Assembly: GCF_012932915.1 (NCBI RefSeq)
Contig: NZ_VCQU01000014.1
Location: 62,001-126,000, forward strand
Source of the DNA: Antrihabitans stalactiti
GTDB taxonomy: Bacteria; Actinomycetota; Actinomycetes; Mycobacteriales; Mycobacteriaceae
DNA: 64,000 bases
Direction: 5' to 3'
Shown piece after piece: positions 7,785 through 16,276 of the stretch. A model generated the notes under the pieces. It was not told the origin of the DNA and searched no databases. It worked only from the letters and a program-made list of their open reading frames with translations. The position numbers and the translations under genes were made by a program. Position 1 is the stretch's first letter. Each line of letters opens with the position of its first letter.

Positions 7785-8282
7785 CTACTTCGGCCACCCC
7801 AATTTCCAGGCGTCGTCGGCGAAGAGTTCGCCGGCACCCGCAGCGAAGGCCGCCATCGCCGAGGCGAGCCCGCGCCGGCGGCGTTCAGGCACATGTGAGA
7901 GCACCTGCGCCACGGTCGCGCGACGGTGCGCGATCACCGAATCCACCAGATCACGTCCGCGATCGGTCAGCTCGAGTACCAGGTTGCGTCGGTCGGTCGC
8001 CGACTCGCGACGGATCAGCAACCCGGTGGCGACGAGCCGGTCGCAGGCCCTCGTGGCGTTGGACGGATGAATTCCCATCGCCGAAGCAAGCCCGTTGAGA
8101 TTCAGTGTTCCGCGGCTTTCGATCAGGACCAATGCACGCAGCTGAGGCAGGGTGACCTGATCTTCGACCTCGGCCACCGATTGAGCGGCGATACCGATCA
8201 GCGCCCCAGCGGCCCGTGTCATCGCATCGATCTCTTCGTCGGTGACGGGCGAGGCCGCAGTGCTCGGTTGCTGAGAATTCAT
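7785..8282 (-). CDS. MarR-family transcriptional regulator
   Basis: A 165-residue winged-helix regulator. The recognisable core is QVTLPQLRALVLIESRGTLN, then GLASAMGIHPSNATRACDRL as recognition helix, and RRESATDRRNLVLELT as wing. It is divergent from the GH15 operon, and two CGCAAT-N-(A/G)TTGCG palindromes lie in the shared promoter, which suits repression of itself and the operon. The same palindrome occurs at 7333 and 21039. A decayed close paralogue occupies 20437-21012 directly before the molybdoenzyme operon, which strengthens the link between this regulator type and that operator. The effector is unknown. Confidence 0.9.
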   Translation of the reverse strand: MNSQQPSTAASPVTDEEIDAMTRAAGALIGIAAQSVAEVEDQVTLPQLRALVLIESRGTLNLNGLASAMGIHPSNATRACDRLVATGLLIRRESATDRRNLVLELTDRGRDLVDSVIAHRRATVAQVLSHVPERRRRGLASAMAAFAAGAGELFADDAWKLGWPK

Positions 8283-8312
8283 CGTGTGATTATCGCCGAG
8301 CCCTTGCCGTAC

Positions 8313-8356
8313 CGCAATAGTTGCGCCTATGGTTGCGATTACGCAATCATTGCGTA
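8313..8356. promoter_or_regulatory. double MarR-type operator between marR and the GH15 operon
   Basis: A 17-base perfect palindrome, TACGCAATCATTGCGTA, spans 8340-8356, and a near-perfect second copy, CGCAATAGTTGCG, lies at 8313-8325. They sit in the divergent promoter region of the MarR gene (start 8282) and the GH15 gene (start 8397). The spacing of about 29 bases places both on one DNA face. Binding by the adjacent MarR protein is inferred. Confidence 0.75.
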
Positions 8357-8396
8357 TGAGTCGTTAATACCGTCTACACACCGTTCGACCGGTGAG

Positions 8397-10244
8397 ATGG
8401 GATTCAAGCGAATGGCATTCGGAAGCCCGCACCCTGCCGAGGGCACTCCGCCCGAATCTGGACAGTCCCATGCTTCCCAGATCGGAAACGGCTCAGCCCC
8501 AACAGTGTTCGTCCCGCAGGTGCTGCGTGAGTACGCACTGCTCGCCGACGGTGAACGCGGCGTGCTCATCGGCCCGCGCGGCGACCTCGTGTGGATGTGC
8601 GCACCACAATGGGATTCCGAAGCGGTGTTCTCCGCACTGATCGGCGGGACCGGCGGATATTCCGTCACACCAGCAGGCACACGATTCGTCTGGGGCGGGC
8701 AGTATGAGGACCGGTCGCTGATCTGGCGTTCCCGATGGGTGACCGACACCGGAATCATCGAATGCCGCGAAGCCCTCGCCTACCCGGGCGATCGGCACAC
8801 CGCGGTGATTCTGCGCCGCATTGTCGCGATCGTCGGTGACGCCCGGGTCCGGGTCGCCCTGAACGCCCGGGCCGGGTTCGGTGCCCATCCCATGTCCGAC
8901 CTGTCCCGCGACGGCGGAGTACTCACCGCACGGACCGGCGAACTGCGGTTGCGGTGGTCCGGCATCGGCGACGCTGACAACCTGCCCGACGGCAGCCTCG
9001 AAACGGTGATCGACGTGCCTGCCGGCGAACACCATGACCTGATCCTGGAACTGTCGGACCGACCCTTGTCGCGGGCGGGCGTCGACGCATTAGCTGCGTG
9101 GGGGGCGACGGAACGGGCGTGGGCCGACGCGGTCCCGCAGTTCACCGGGACCCTGGCCGATCGCGACGCCCGGCATGCGTACGCCGTGTTGCGCGGCATG
9201 ACCGGTGCGGATGGTGGCATGGTCGCCGCGGCGACGATGTCGTTGCCCGAACGCGCCGAACAGGGACGCAACTACGACTACCGGTATTCGTGGATCCGAG
9301 ACCAGTGCTACACCGGGCAAGCGATCGCTGCCGCCGGCACATATCCGCTACTGGACGCGGCGGTCGGCTTCGTCGCCGCTCGCATCCTCGAGGACGGACC
9401 CAACCTGAAACCGGCCTACACGATCACCGGCGGCGCGGTCCCGGACGAACACACCCTCGACCTGCCCGGGTATCCCGGGGGCGGCGCCACGGTCGGAAAC
9501 TGGGTCAACAAGCAATTTCAACTCGACGCGTTCGGGGAAGCACTGCTGCTGTTCGCCGCCGCGGGGCGCCTGGACCACCTCGACACCGAGCACTGGCGCG
9601 CCGTCGACGCCACGGTCGACGCGATCGCACGACGTTGGCGCGAGCCGGATGCCGGTATCTGGGAACTCGACAACACCCGCTGGGCACATTCGCGGCTCGC
9701 GTGCGCGGCGGGACTGCGGCAGATCAGCGCGCTCGCACCGGTCGCCCGTGGGGCGGAGTGGACACGGATGGCGGATCTGCTGGTGGCGGACACCACCCGG
9801 GACTGCCTGCACCCCACGGGGCGGTGGCAACGCAGCCCGGAGGACGCGCGGATCGATGCCGCGCTGCTGATGCCCGCGATCCGAGACGCAGTCCCAGCCG
9901 AGGATCCGCGCAGCCGCGCAACACTGGAGGCCGTCCGGGCCGAGCTCACCGACCAGGGCTACGTCTACCGCTTCCGGCAAGACGACCGACCGCTCGCCGA
10001 CGCCGAGGGCGCATTCTCGCTGTGCGGGTTTCTCATGGCGCTCGCCGATCACCAGCAGGGCAACGAACTCGACGCGGTGCGTTGGTTCGAGCGCAACCGC
10101 GCCGCCTGCGGGCCGCCGGGGCTGTTCACCGAGGAATACGACATCGGCCAACGCCAGCTCCGCGGCAACCTCCCCCAAGCATTCGTGCACGCCGTCTTCT
10201 TCGAGTCCGCACACCGGCTTACCCGATCCTGGTCGCGGCCATAA
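8397..10244 (+). CDS. GH15-family glycoside hydrolase (glucoamylase/trehalase-like)
   Basis: A 615-residue glycoside hydrolase family 15 protein that removes glucose from the ends of alpha-glucans or alpha-glucosides with inversion. An N-terminal beta-sandwich (to about residue 250, with LIGPRGDLVWMCAPQWDSEA) precedes the (alpha/alpha)6 barrel. The barrel shows NYDYRYSWIRDQ, GIWEL (likely catalytic acid) and GLFTEEYD (likely catalytic base). No signal peptide is seen, so it acts in the cytosol. Starts at 8397 or 8412 are both possible. It heads a long same-strand operon of oxidoreductases and is divergent from a MarR gene with shared operators. Whether the substrate is trehalose, maltodextrin or glycogen cannot be decided. 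Confidence 0.9.
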   Translation: MGFKRMAFGSPHPAEGTPPESGQSHASQIGNGSAPTVFVPQVLREYALLADGERGVLIGPRGDLVWMCAPQWDSEAVFSALIGGTGGYSVTPAGTRFVWGGQYEDRSLIWRSRWVTDTGIIECREALAYPGDRHTAVILRRIVAIVGDARVRVALNARAGFGAHPMSDLSRDGGVLTARTGELRLRWSGIGDADNLPDGSLETVIDVPAGEHHDLILELSDRPLSRAGVDALAAWGATERAWADAVPQFTGTLADRDARHAYAVLRGMTGADGGMVAAATMSLPERAEQGRNYDYRYSWIRDQCYTGQAIAAAGTYPLLDAAVGFVAARILEDGPNLKPAYTITGGAVPDEHTLDLPGYPGGGATVGNWVNKQFQLDAFGEALLLFAAAGRLDHLDTEHWRAVDATVDAIARRWREPDAGIWELDNTRWAHSRLACAAGLRQISALAPVARGAEWTRMADLLVADTTRDCLHPTGRWQRSPEDARIDAALLMPAIRDAVPAEDPRSRATLEAVRAELTDQGYVYRFRQDDRPLADAEGAFSLCGFLMALADHQQGNELDAVRWFERNRAACGPPGLFTEEYDIGQRQLRGNLPQAFVHAVFFESAHRLTRSWSRP

Positions 10245-10285
10245 CTTTTCGACCCACCCCCAGCACCGCAAGAAGGAGCACACAC

Positions 10286-11302
10286 ATGTCGCACCCATCA
10301 AGACAGGTCGTCGTCGTCACCGGCGCGAGCGGGGGCATCGGCCGCGCGACCGCGAAGGCATTCGGTGCTCGCGGCGCACACGTTGCGCTGCTCGCCCGCG
10401 GGAAGGAAGGCCTGGCCGGCGCCGCCGCCGATGTTCGTGCAGGCGGAGGTGTGGCGTTGGAGATACCGACCGACGTCGCCGATCCCGATCAGCTCGAGGC
10501 CGCAGCAGCGCTGACCGAGGAGACCTTCGGACCGATCGACGTGTGGGTGAACGTCGCGTTCACCTCGGTGTTCTCTCCGTTCGTGGAGATCTCGGCAGAG
10601 GAGTTCACACGGGTCACAGAGGTCAGTTACCTGGGTTACGTATACGGGACGATGGCGGCACTGCGCCGGATGCGACCACGCGACGTCGGCACGATCGTGC
10701 AGGTCGGGTCGGCCCTCGCCTACCGCGGCATCCCATTGCAGTCCGCCTACTGCGGGGCCAAACACGCGATCCAGGGCTTCCACGAGTCGCTGCGTTGCGA
10801 ACTGTTGCACGAGCACAGCAATGTGCGCGTCACGATGGTGCAGATGCCCGCAGTGAACACTCCGCAGTTCTCGTGGGTGCTGTCGCGGTTGCCCAACCAG
10901 GCGCAACCCGTCCCACCGATCTATCAACCCGAGGTCGCAGCCCGCGGAGTGCTCTACGCGGCGGATCATCCTGCGCGGCGGGAGTATTGGGTCGGTGCCA
11001 GCACCGCTGGGACGCTGATCGCCAACGCGGTCGCGCCGGGCCTGCTCGATCGCTACCTGGCACGAACCGGGTTCTCCTCCCAGCAGACCGATGCGCCGCG
11101 ACCACCGGACGCACCCGAGAATCTGTGGGAACCGGCCGACGGCACCGACGGTCACGACTTCGGGTCCCACGGCATCTTCGACGGCGGATCGCTGCGGATC
11201 AGCCGACAATTGTGGGCGTCGCACCATCACCGCCTGCTCGGCGCAGCGGCTGGGTTGCTGGCGGGGGCGACGGCGCTCACCGCGGCACGGGTCCGCCGAT
11301 GA
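10286..11302 (+). CDS. SDR-family oxidoreductase with C-terminal extension
   Basis: A 338-residue short-chain dehydrogenase. The NAD(P)-binding motif is TGASGGIGRA, the structural NVAF-type segment follows, and the catalytic triad is visible as Ser in VGSALAYR and Tyr-Lys in SAYCGAK. The last 70 residues, beyond the usual SDR length, end with a hydrophobic stretch (LLGAAAGLLAGATALTAARV) that could anchor it to the membrane. AGAAGGAG lies just before the ATG at 10286. Its stop overlaps the next start (ATGA). Proteins of this form are common in actinobacteria, but the substrate is unassigned. In this operon it probably handles a sugar or sugar-derived ketone. Confidence 0.88.
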   Translation: MSHPSRQVVVVTGASGGIGRATAKAFGARGAHVALLARGKEGLAGAAADVRAGGGVALEIPTDVADPDQLEAAAALTEETFGPIDVWVNVAFTSVFSPFVEISAEEFTRVTEVSYLGYVYGTMAALRRMRPRDVGTIVQVGSALAYRGIPLQSAYCGAKHAIQGFHESLRCELLHEHSNVRVTMVQMPAVNTPQFSWVLSRLPNQAQPVPPIYQPEVAARGVLYAADHPARREYWVGASTAGTLIANAVAPGLLDRYLARTGFSSQQTDAPRPPDAPENLWEPADGTDGHDFGSHGIFDGGSLRISRQLWASHHHRLLGAAAGLLAGATALTAARVRR

Positions 11303-11631
11303 CCGGGTTGTCATGGATCCGCGCAGGTTGGGGAACCATGTTGATCGCTGCGCCGCCAAGTTTGCGAACACCGGCCGGACCGCTGGACCGCCGGGGTGTG
11401 CTGATCGCACGTGTCCTCGGTGCACGCCAATTCGCCCAAGCAGCAGTGGTCGGATCGACCTCGAGCCATCGCCTGCTCGCGGTGAGCACCGGGGTCGACG
11501 CCCTACACGCGGCCAGCATGCTGGCCGTAGGCGCAATGTCGCAGCGCCACCGCAAAACTGCGATCACCGATGCCCTCATCGCGACCGGCTTTGCCGTCAG
11601 CGGATACGCCACGACATGGCGGCGACAGTGA
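11299..11631 (+). CDS. small membrane-associated protein of unknown function
   Basis: A 110-residue protein, start overlapping the previous stop by four bases, so translation is coupled to the SDR. It has moderately hydrophobic helices (near residues 30-52, 58-78 and 88-103) and no recognised motif. Proteins like this often sit between sugar-oxidation genes in rhodococci, but I cannot name the family. It may help place the SDR or the GMC oxidoreductase at the membrane; that is a guess. Confidence 0.6.
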   Translation: MTGLSWIRAGWGTMLIAAPPSLRTPAGPLDRRGVLIARVLGARQFAQAAVVGSTSSHRLLAVSTGVDALHAASMLAVGAMSQRHRKTAITDALIATGFAVSGYATTWRRQ

Positions 11632-11692
11632 GATCCCGGCCCTGCAGGCGTCCACGCGACCGAGCTAGGAACATTCCACAGGAAGGATCGCG

Positions 11693-12172
11693 ATGAAGCT
11701 TCTTGCATCCCGCTGGCACCGGTCGACGGTGGTCGATCGCGGTGTCCACGGCATCGACAGAATGGTTCGCAATGTGGAGACCGGGCGGTTCGAGCGGAGC
11801 CTGGCTGCGTTGACCGCCGTCGGGTCGGTAGTGACCGCGGTGGAGATCTACTTCGAGCACGACAGTGCCAGTTTCGGCAACTCGATGATGTGGTGGCCGG
11901 TCGTTCTGGGACCGGTCGGTGCCGCCGCCGGGGTCGCCGGTTTCCTCGACCAGCGAATGGCGAAAACGGCGTTGCCGCTGGCGTCGGTGGTGATCGTCGC
12001 CAACGGTGTCCAGGGCACCTACCTGCACGGCCGCGGTATCGGCCGGAAACCGGGTGGCTGGTCCAACTTCCGCTACAACATGGAAATGGGACCGCCGTTG
12101 ATGGCCCCGCTGCTGGTGACCATGGTCGGCGGCATGGGACTGCTCGCCGCACTGCTTCGGCGCGAACAGTGA
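11693..12172 (+). CDS. integral membrane protein of the oxidase operon
   Basis: A 159-residue membrane protein with about three helices (residues 38-55, 70-86, 95-110) and a hydrophobic C-terminus (PLLVTMVGGMGLLAALL). A loop with YNMEMGPPLMAPL and HGRGIGRKPGGW is distinctive, but I do not recognise the family. GGAAGGATC lies 6 bases before the ATG. Its stop overlaps the GTG of the gluconate-dehydrogenase-type subunit, so it probably works with it, perhaps as a membrane anchor replacing the usual cytochrome subunit. Confidence 0.7.
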   Translation: MKLLASRWHRSTVVDRGVHGIDRMVRNVETGRFERSLAALTAVGSVVTAVEIYFEHDSASFGNSMMWWPVVLGPVGAAAGVAGFLDQRMAKTALPLASVVIVANGVQGTYLHGRGIGRKPGGWSNFRYNMEMGPPLMAPLLVTMVGGMGLLAALLRREQ

Positions 12173-12804
12173 CCACCCCGCCCCGAAGCGCTGGCGCGGC
12201 GCCGCGATTTCCCGGCTTCGACGTCCTCGCCGAGTCCGGCCGGTGGGATCCGGTCACCGCCGCAGTGGTCCGCGCACGCACCGGAATACCACCGGATATT
12301 CGGTTCTTCAGCCCCGCCGAGGAAGCCGTCGTCACCGCGTTGGTCGATCACCTCCTCGGTCAACGGAGCGAGCCGATGGTCGCGGTCACGGCGCAGATCG
12401 ACGCACGCCTGGTCGAATCACAGACCGATGGCTGGCATTACGAGGACATGCCGGCCGACCCGCAGGCCTGGCGCGACACCCTCGCCGACCTCAATACGGA
12501 CGCCAGGGCCCGCTTCGGTGCGGGCTTCGCCGTCTGTTCGGCCAGCCGGCAGGCCGAACTGATCCAGGCCGTGCAGGATCTCGGTAGCAGCGTTTGGCAC
12601 CGGCGGTCGGCTGCTCACGCGTGGAGTCTGTGGACTCGCTACGCGTGTACGGCGTTCTATTCGCATCCTTTGGCGTGGAACGAGATCGGATTCTCCGGTC
12701 CGGCCTACCCTCGCGGGTACAAGAACCTCGGGGTCGACCGCCGCGAAGGCCATGAAGTCGGGGATGCGCGCCCCGACGCGGACCCGATCCGACGGAGCCG
12801 GTGA
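12169..12804 (+). CDS. gluconate 2-dehydrogenase subunit 3 family protein
   Basis: A 211-residue protein of the gamma subunit family of membrane-bound flavoprotein dehydrogenases. The segment IRFFSPAEEAVVTALVDHLL is the family signature, followed by helical residues and a tail (WNEIGFSGPAYPRGY) typical of the C-terminus. The usual twin-arginine leader is absent, so it may stay cytosolic or travel with another subunit. GTG at 12169 overlaps the previous stop and the ATG of the GMC oxidoreductase overlaps its own stop, so the three are translationally coupled. It is the small partner of the GMC protein encoded next. Confidence 0.82.
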   Translation: MTTPPRSAGAAPRFPGFDVLAESGRWDPVTAAVVRARTGIPPDIRFFSPAEEAVVTALVDHLLGQRSEPMVAVTAQIDARLVESQTDGWHYEDMPADPQAWRDTLADLNTDARARFGAGFAVCSASRQAELIQAVQDLGSSVWHRRSAAHAWSLWTRYACTAFYSHPLAWNEIGFSGPAYPRGYKNLGVDRREGHEVGDARPDADPIRRSR

Positions 12805-14429
12805 TGGGCGGCGTTCGTGCCCGCAACGAATCGGCCTGGCTGCTGCCCGACGACGGCACGCGCACCAATCACCGACTCCGTGAAGACATGCGCCGTTTCG
12901 ACGACGACGATGACGTCGACATGGTGATCGTCGGCTGCGGTGCCGGCGGGTCCACATTGGCGCAGCGCCTGGCCCGCGCCGGCTGGACCGTCGTCGCGCT
13001 CGACGCCGGACCTTTCTGGGATCCCGATACCGACTGGGTCAGCGACGAAGCCGGCTCGCACCAGCTGTACTGGACCGAACCCCGGGTGATCGGAGGTGCG
13101 AATCCAGTGCCGTTGGGGTCCAACAACTCCGGTCGCGGCGTGGGCGGGTCGATGGTGCACTACGCCGGGTACACACCGCGGTTTCACCCCAGCGACTTCG
13201 CTACCAACAGCTGCGACGGTGTCGGCGCGGACTGGCCCATCAGCTACGGCGACCTGCGACCGTACTACGCCGACATCGAAGCCGAATTGCCCGTCGCCGG
13301 CGAGAAATGGCCGTGGGGCGATCCGCACAGTTACCCGCATCGCCCGCACCCGGTCGGCGGGAACGGTGAGATCTTCCTGCGTGGCGCCGACCGGCTGGGA
13401 ATCACCGCGAAGGTCGGACCGGTCGCCATCACCAACGGCCGCTTCGGGAATCGGCCGCACTGCATCTACCGCGGCTTCTGTCTGCAAGGGTGCAAGGTCA
13501 ACGCCAAAGCATCCCCCCTGATCACCCACATCCCCGACGCCCTCGCCCACGGTGCCGAGATCCGCGCAAACGCGATGGTCACTCGCGTCGCGGTCGACCC
13601 GCGCACCGGCGACGCCACCGGGGTGCACTACCTGCTCGGCGGGGTCGAGCATTTCCAACGCGCCCGTGCCGTGGCGATCGCCGGGTACTCCATCGAAACC
13701 CCACGGCTGCTGCTCAACTCGGCATCGGAGCGTTTCCCCGACGGACTGTGCAACGACTTCGACCAGGTCGGCCGGTACCTGATGGTGCAGGGGGCCCCGC
13801 AAACCGCCGGACGCTTCGAGGCCGAGGTGCGGATGTACAAAGCGCCGCCACCGGAGGTCAGCTCCGAACAGTTCTACGAAACCGATCCCGCCAAACCCTA
13901 TAAGCGCGGATTCTCCATCCAAACCGTGTCCCCGCTGCCGATCACCTGGGCAGAACATGTTGCCGCGCAGGGGTACTGGGGTACGCGTCTGCGGGCGTAC
14001 ATGAGCGACTACGTGCATTGGTCGTGTTTGGGCGCGCTGTGCGAATTCCTGCCTCGACCCGACAACCGGGTCACCCTTGCCGACGAAACCGACCGCCACG
14101 GATTACCGGTGGCCCGGTTCTCCTACACCCAGTGCGACAACGACAAAGCACTGATGGCCGCCGCCCGGACGGTGATGGAGGACCTGCTCCATGCTGCCGG
14201 CGCCGAGGAGGTCATCACCATCGATCGGGCCGCCCATCTCGTCGGTGGGGCCCGCATGGCCGCCGACGAACGCCACGGCGTCGTCGACGCGCACTGCCGC
14301 AGCTTCGCGGTGAACAACCTCTACATCACCGACGGCAGCGTGCTGCCGACCCAGGGCGCCGCCAACCCAGCGCTGACCGTCATGGCCGTCGCCGCCCGCG
14401 CCGCCGATCACCTCACCCACCGCACCTGA
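12804..14429 (+). CDS. GMC-family FAD oxidoreductase (gluconate/sugar dehydrogenase large subunit-like)
   Basis: A 541-residue glucose-methanol-choline oxidoreductase. The FAD-binding motif is MVIVGCGAGGSTLAQRLARA near residue 35; GGSMVHYAGYTPRFHPSDF follows as the second conserved region; and the C-terminal GMC segment VNNLYITDGSVLPTQGAANP holds the catalytic-side Asn. Together with the upstream subunit 3 it resembles the two core subunits of gluconate or sorbitol dehydrogenases. No cytochrome c subunit follows, so the electron acceptor is uncertain. The start overlaps the previous stop by one base. Confidence 0.9.
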   Translation: MGGVRARNESAWLLPDDGTRTNHRLREDMRRFDDDDDVDMVIVGCGAGGSTLAQRLARAGWTVVALDAGPFWDPDTDWVSDEAGSHQLYWTEPRVIGGANPVPLGSNNSGRGVGGSMVHYAGYTPRFHPSDFATNSCDGVGADWPISYGDLRPYYADIEAELPVAGEKWPWGDPHSYPHRPHPVGGNGEIFLRGADRLGITAKVGPVAITNGRFGNRPHCIYRGFCLQGCKVNAKASPLITHIPDALAHGAEIRANAMVTRVAVDPRTGDATGVHYLLGGVEHFQRARAVAIAGYSIETPRLLLNSASERFPDGLCNDFDQVGRYLMVQGAPQTAGRFEAEVRMYKAPPPEVSSEQFYETDPAKPYKRGFSIQTVSPLPITWAEHVAAQGYWGTRLRAYMSDYVHWSCLGALCEFLPRPDNRVTLADETDRHGLPVARFSYTQCDNDKALMAAARTVMEDLLHAAGAEEVITIDRAAHLVGGARMAADERHGVVDAHCRSFAVNNLYITDGSVLPTQGAANPALTVMAVAARAADHLTHRT

Positions 14430-14468
14430 GCTCATCCGAAAATTCGTCCGATCGAGGAGGAACCACTC

Positions 14469-16262
14469 ATGGCAGCACAGAAAGTTTCCGACTACGTCCT
14501 GGCTCGCCTACGAGAATGGGGCGTGGAGCACGTGTTCGCCTTTCCCGGTGACGGCATCAACGGCATCCTCGCCGCCTGGGGCCGCGCCGACAACAACCCG
14601 GCCTTCATCCAATCCCGGCACGAGGAGATGAGCGCGTTCGAGGCCGTCGGGTATGCGAAGTTCACCGGCCGGCTCGGCGTCTGTATGGCCACCTCCGGTC
14701 CCGGTGCGATCCACCTCCTCAACGGCCTCTACGACGCGAAACTCGATCACGTCCCGGTGCTGGCGATCGTCGGACAAACCAACCGCAGCGCTATGGGTGG
14801 CTCCTACCAACAAGAAGTCGACCTGCTCAGCCTCTACAAAGATGTCGCCAGCGAGTACCTGCAGATGGTGACCGTCCCCGAGCAGCTGCCCAACGTGCTC
14901 GACCGCGCGATCCGCACCGCACTCGGCCGCCGCGCACCGACCGCGATCATCATCCCGGCCGACGTCCAGGAACTCGACTACTCACCGCCCACCCACGACT
15001 TCAAGATGGTGCCCTCGAGCACCGGCATCGACTGGCCTACCACAGTCCCCGACGACGACGCCCTCGTCCGCGCTGCGGAGATCCTCAACGCCGGCACCAA
15101 GGTCGCCATCCTCGCCGGGTCCGGCGCCCGCAACGCCCGAGCCGAGCTCGAACACGTCGCCGACCTCCTCGGCGCCGGCGTCGCAAAAGCATTACTCGGC
15201 AAAGACGTCCTCTCCGACGATCTGCCCTACGTCACCGGGGCGATCGGGCTGCTCGGCACCCGCCCCAGCTACGAGATGATGCGTGACTGCGACACCCTGC
15301 TCACCGTCGGGTCCAGCTTCCCCTACACCCAGTTCCTGCCCGGCTACGACCAGGCCCGGGCGGTGCAGATCGACATCGACCCGACGTTCATCGGCATGCG
15401 TTACCCCAACGAGGTCAACATGGTCGGCGACGCGGCCACCACCTTGCGGGCGCTGATCCCGTTGCTGACTCCGCGACCCGATCGATCCTGGCGGAACAAG
15501 ATCGAGAAGAATGTGGCCCGCTGGTGGTCGGTGATGGCCGCCGAAGCAGCGGTGACGGCCGACCCGATCAACCCGATGCGACTGTTCGCCGAACTGTCCC
15601 CCCGGCTACCCGAGGACGCGATCGTCACCGCCGACTCCGGGTCGGCCGCCAACTGGTACGCACGACAACTCCGCTTCCGCGCCGACATGCGCGGATCCCT
15701 GTCGGGCAACCTCGCCACCATGGGACCCGGGGTGCCCTACGGCATCGGCGCCAAATTCGGACACCCTGCCCGGCCCGTCATCGTTTTCGCCGGTGACGGC
15801 GCGATGCAGATGAACGGCCTCGCCGAACTCATCACCATCAAGCGCTACTGGCAACTGTGGGACGACCCGCGGCTGATCGTGACCGTGCTGCACAACGACG
15901 ACCTCAACCAGGTCACCTGGGAGATGCGGGCGATGTCGGGGGCACCGAAATTCGCCGAATCCCAGACACTGCCCGATGTCGACTACGCCGCCTTCGCAGC
16001 CGGTCTCGGCCTGCACGCGATCACCGTCACCGACCCCGAACAGATCGGACCGGCATGGGAACAGGCCTTGACCGCGAACCGGCCGACCGTCCTGGACGTG
16101 CACTGCGACCCCAACGTCCCCCCGGTGCCACCGCACGCCACCTACGACCAGATGAAACAAGCCGGCGCCGCCATGCTCAAAGGCGACGAAGACCTACGCG
16201 GCATCGTGAAAGAAGGGATCAAGATCAAAGCCCAAGAATTCCTACCGCACCCGACACAGTGA
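14469..16262 (+). CDS. thiamine pyrophosphate-dependent enzyme, pyruvate oxidase/PoxB-like
   Basis: A 597-residue three-domain TPP enzyme. The activating Glu is in RHEEMSAFEAVGYAKFTG, the central FAD/nucleotide-type domain spans about residues 190-330, and the TPP-Mg motif is GDGAMQMNGLAE with the Asn of VLHNDDLN completing it. The layout and AFPGDGINGI near the start match PoxB-type pyruvate oxidases/decarboxylases more than acetolactate synthases. GAGGAGGAA precedes the ATG at 14469. In this operon it may decarboxylate a keto acid made by sugar oxidation. The exact substrate is uncertain. Confidence 0.88.
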   Translation: MAAQKVSDYVLARLREWGVEHVFAFPGDGINGILAAWGRADNNPAFIQSRHEEMSAFEAVGYAKFTGRLGVCMATSGPGAIHLLNGLYDAKLDHVPVLAIVGQTNRSAMGGSYQQEVDLLSLYKDVASEYLQMVTVPEQLPNVLDRAIRTALGRRAPTAIIIPADVQELDYSPPTHDFKMVPSSTGIDWPTTVPDDDALVRAAEILNAGTKVAILAGSGARNARAELEHVADLLGAGVAKALLGKDVLSDDLPYVTGAIGLLGTRPSYEMMRDCDTLLTVGSSFPYTQFLPGYDQARAVQIDIDPTFIGMRYPNEVNMVGDAATTLRALIPLLTPRPDRSWRNKIEKNVARWWSVMAAEAAVTADPINPMRLFAELSPRLPEDAIVTADSGSAANWYARQLRFRADMRGSLSGNLATMGPGVPYGIGAKFGHPARPVIVFAGDGAMQMNGLAELITIKRYWQLWDDPRLIVTVLHNDDLNQVTWEMRAMSGAPKFAESQTLPDVDYAAFAAGLGLHAITVTDPEQIGPAWEQALTANRPTVLDVHCDPNVPPVPPHATYDQMKQAGAAMLKGDEDLRGIVKEGIKIKAQEFLPHPTQ

Positions 16263-16276
16263 GCGCAGCCCGAGCG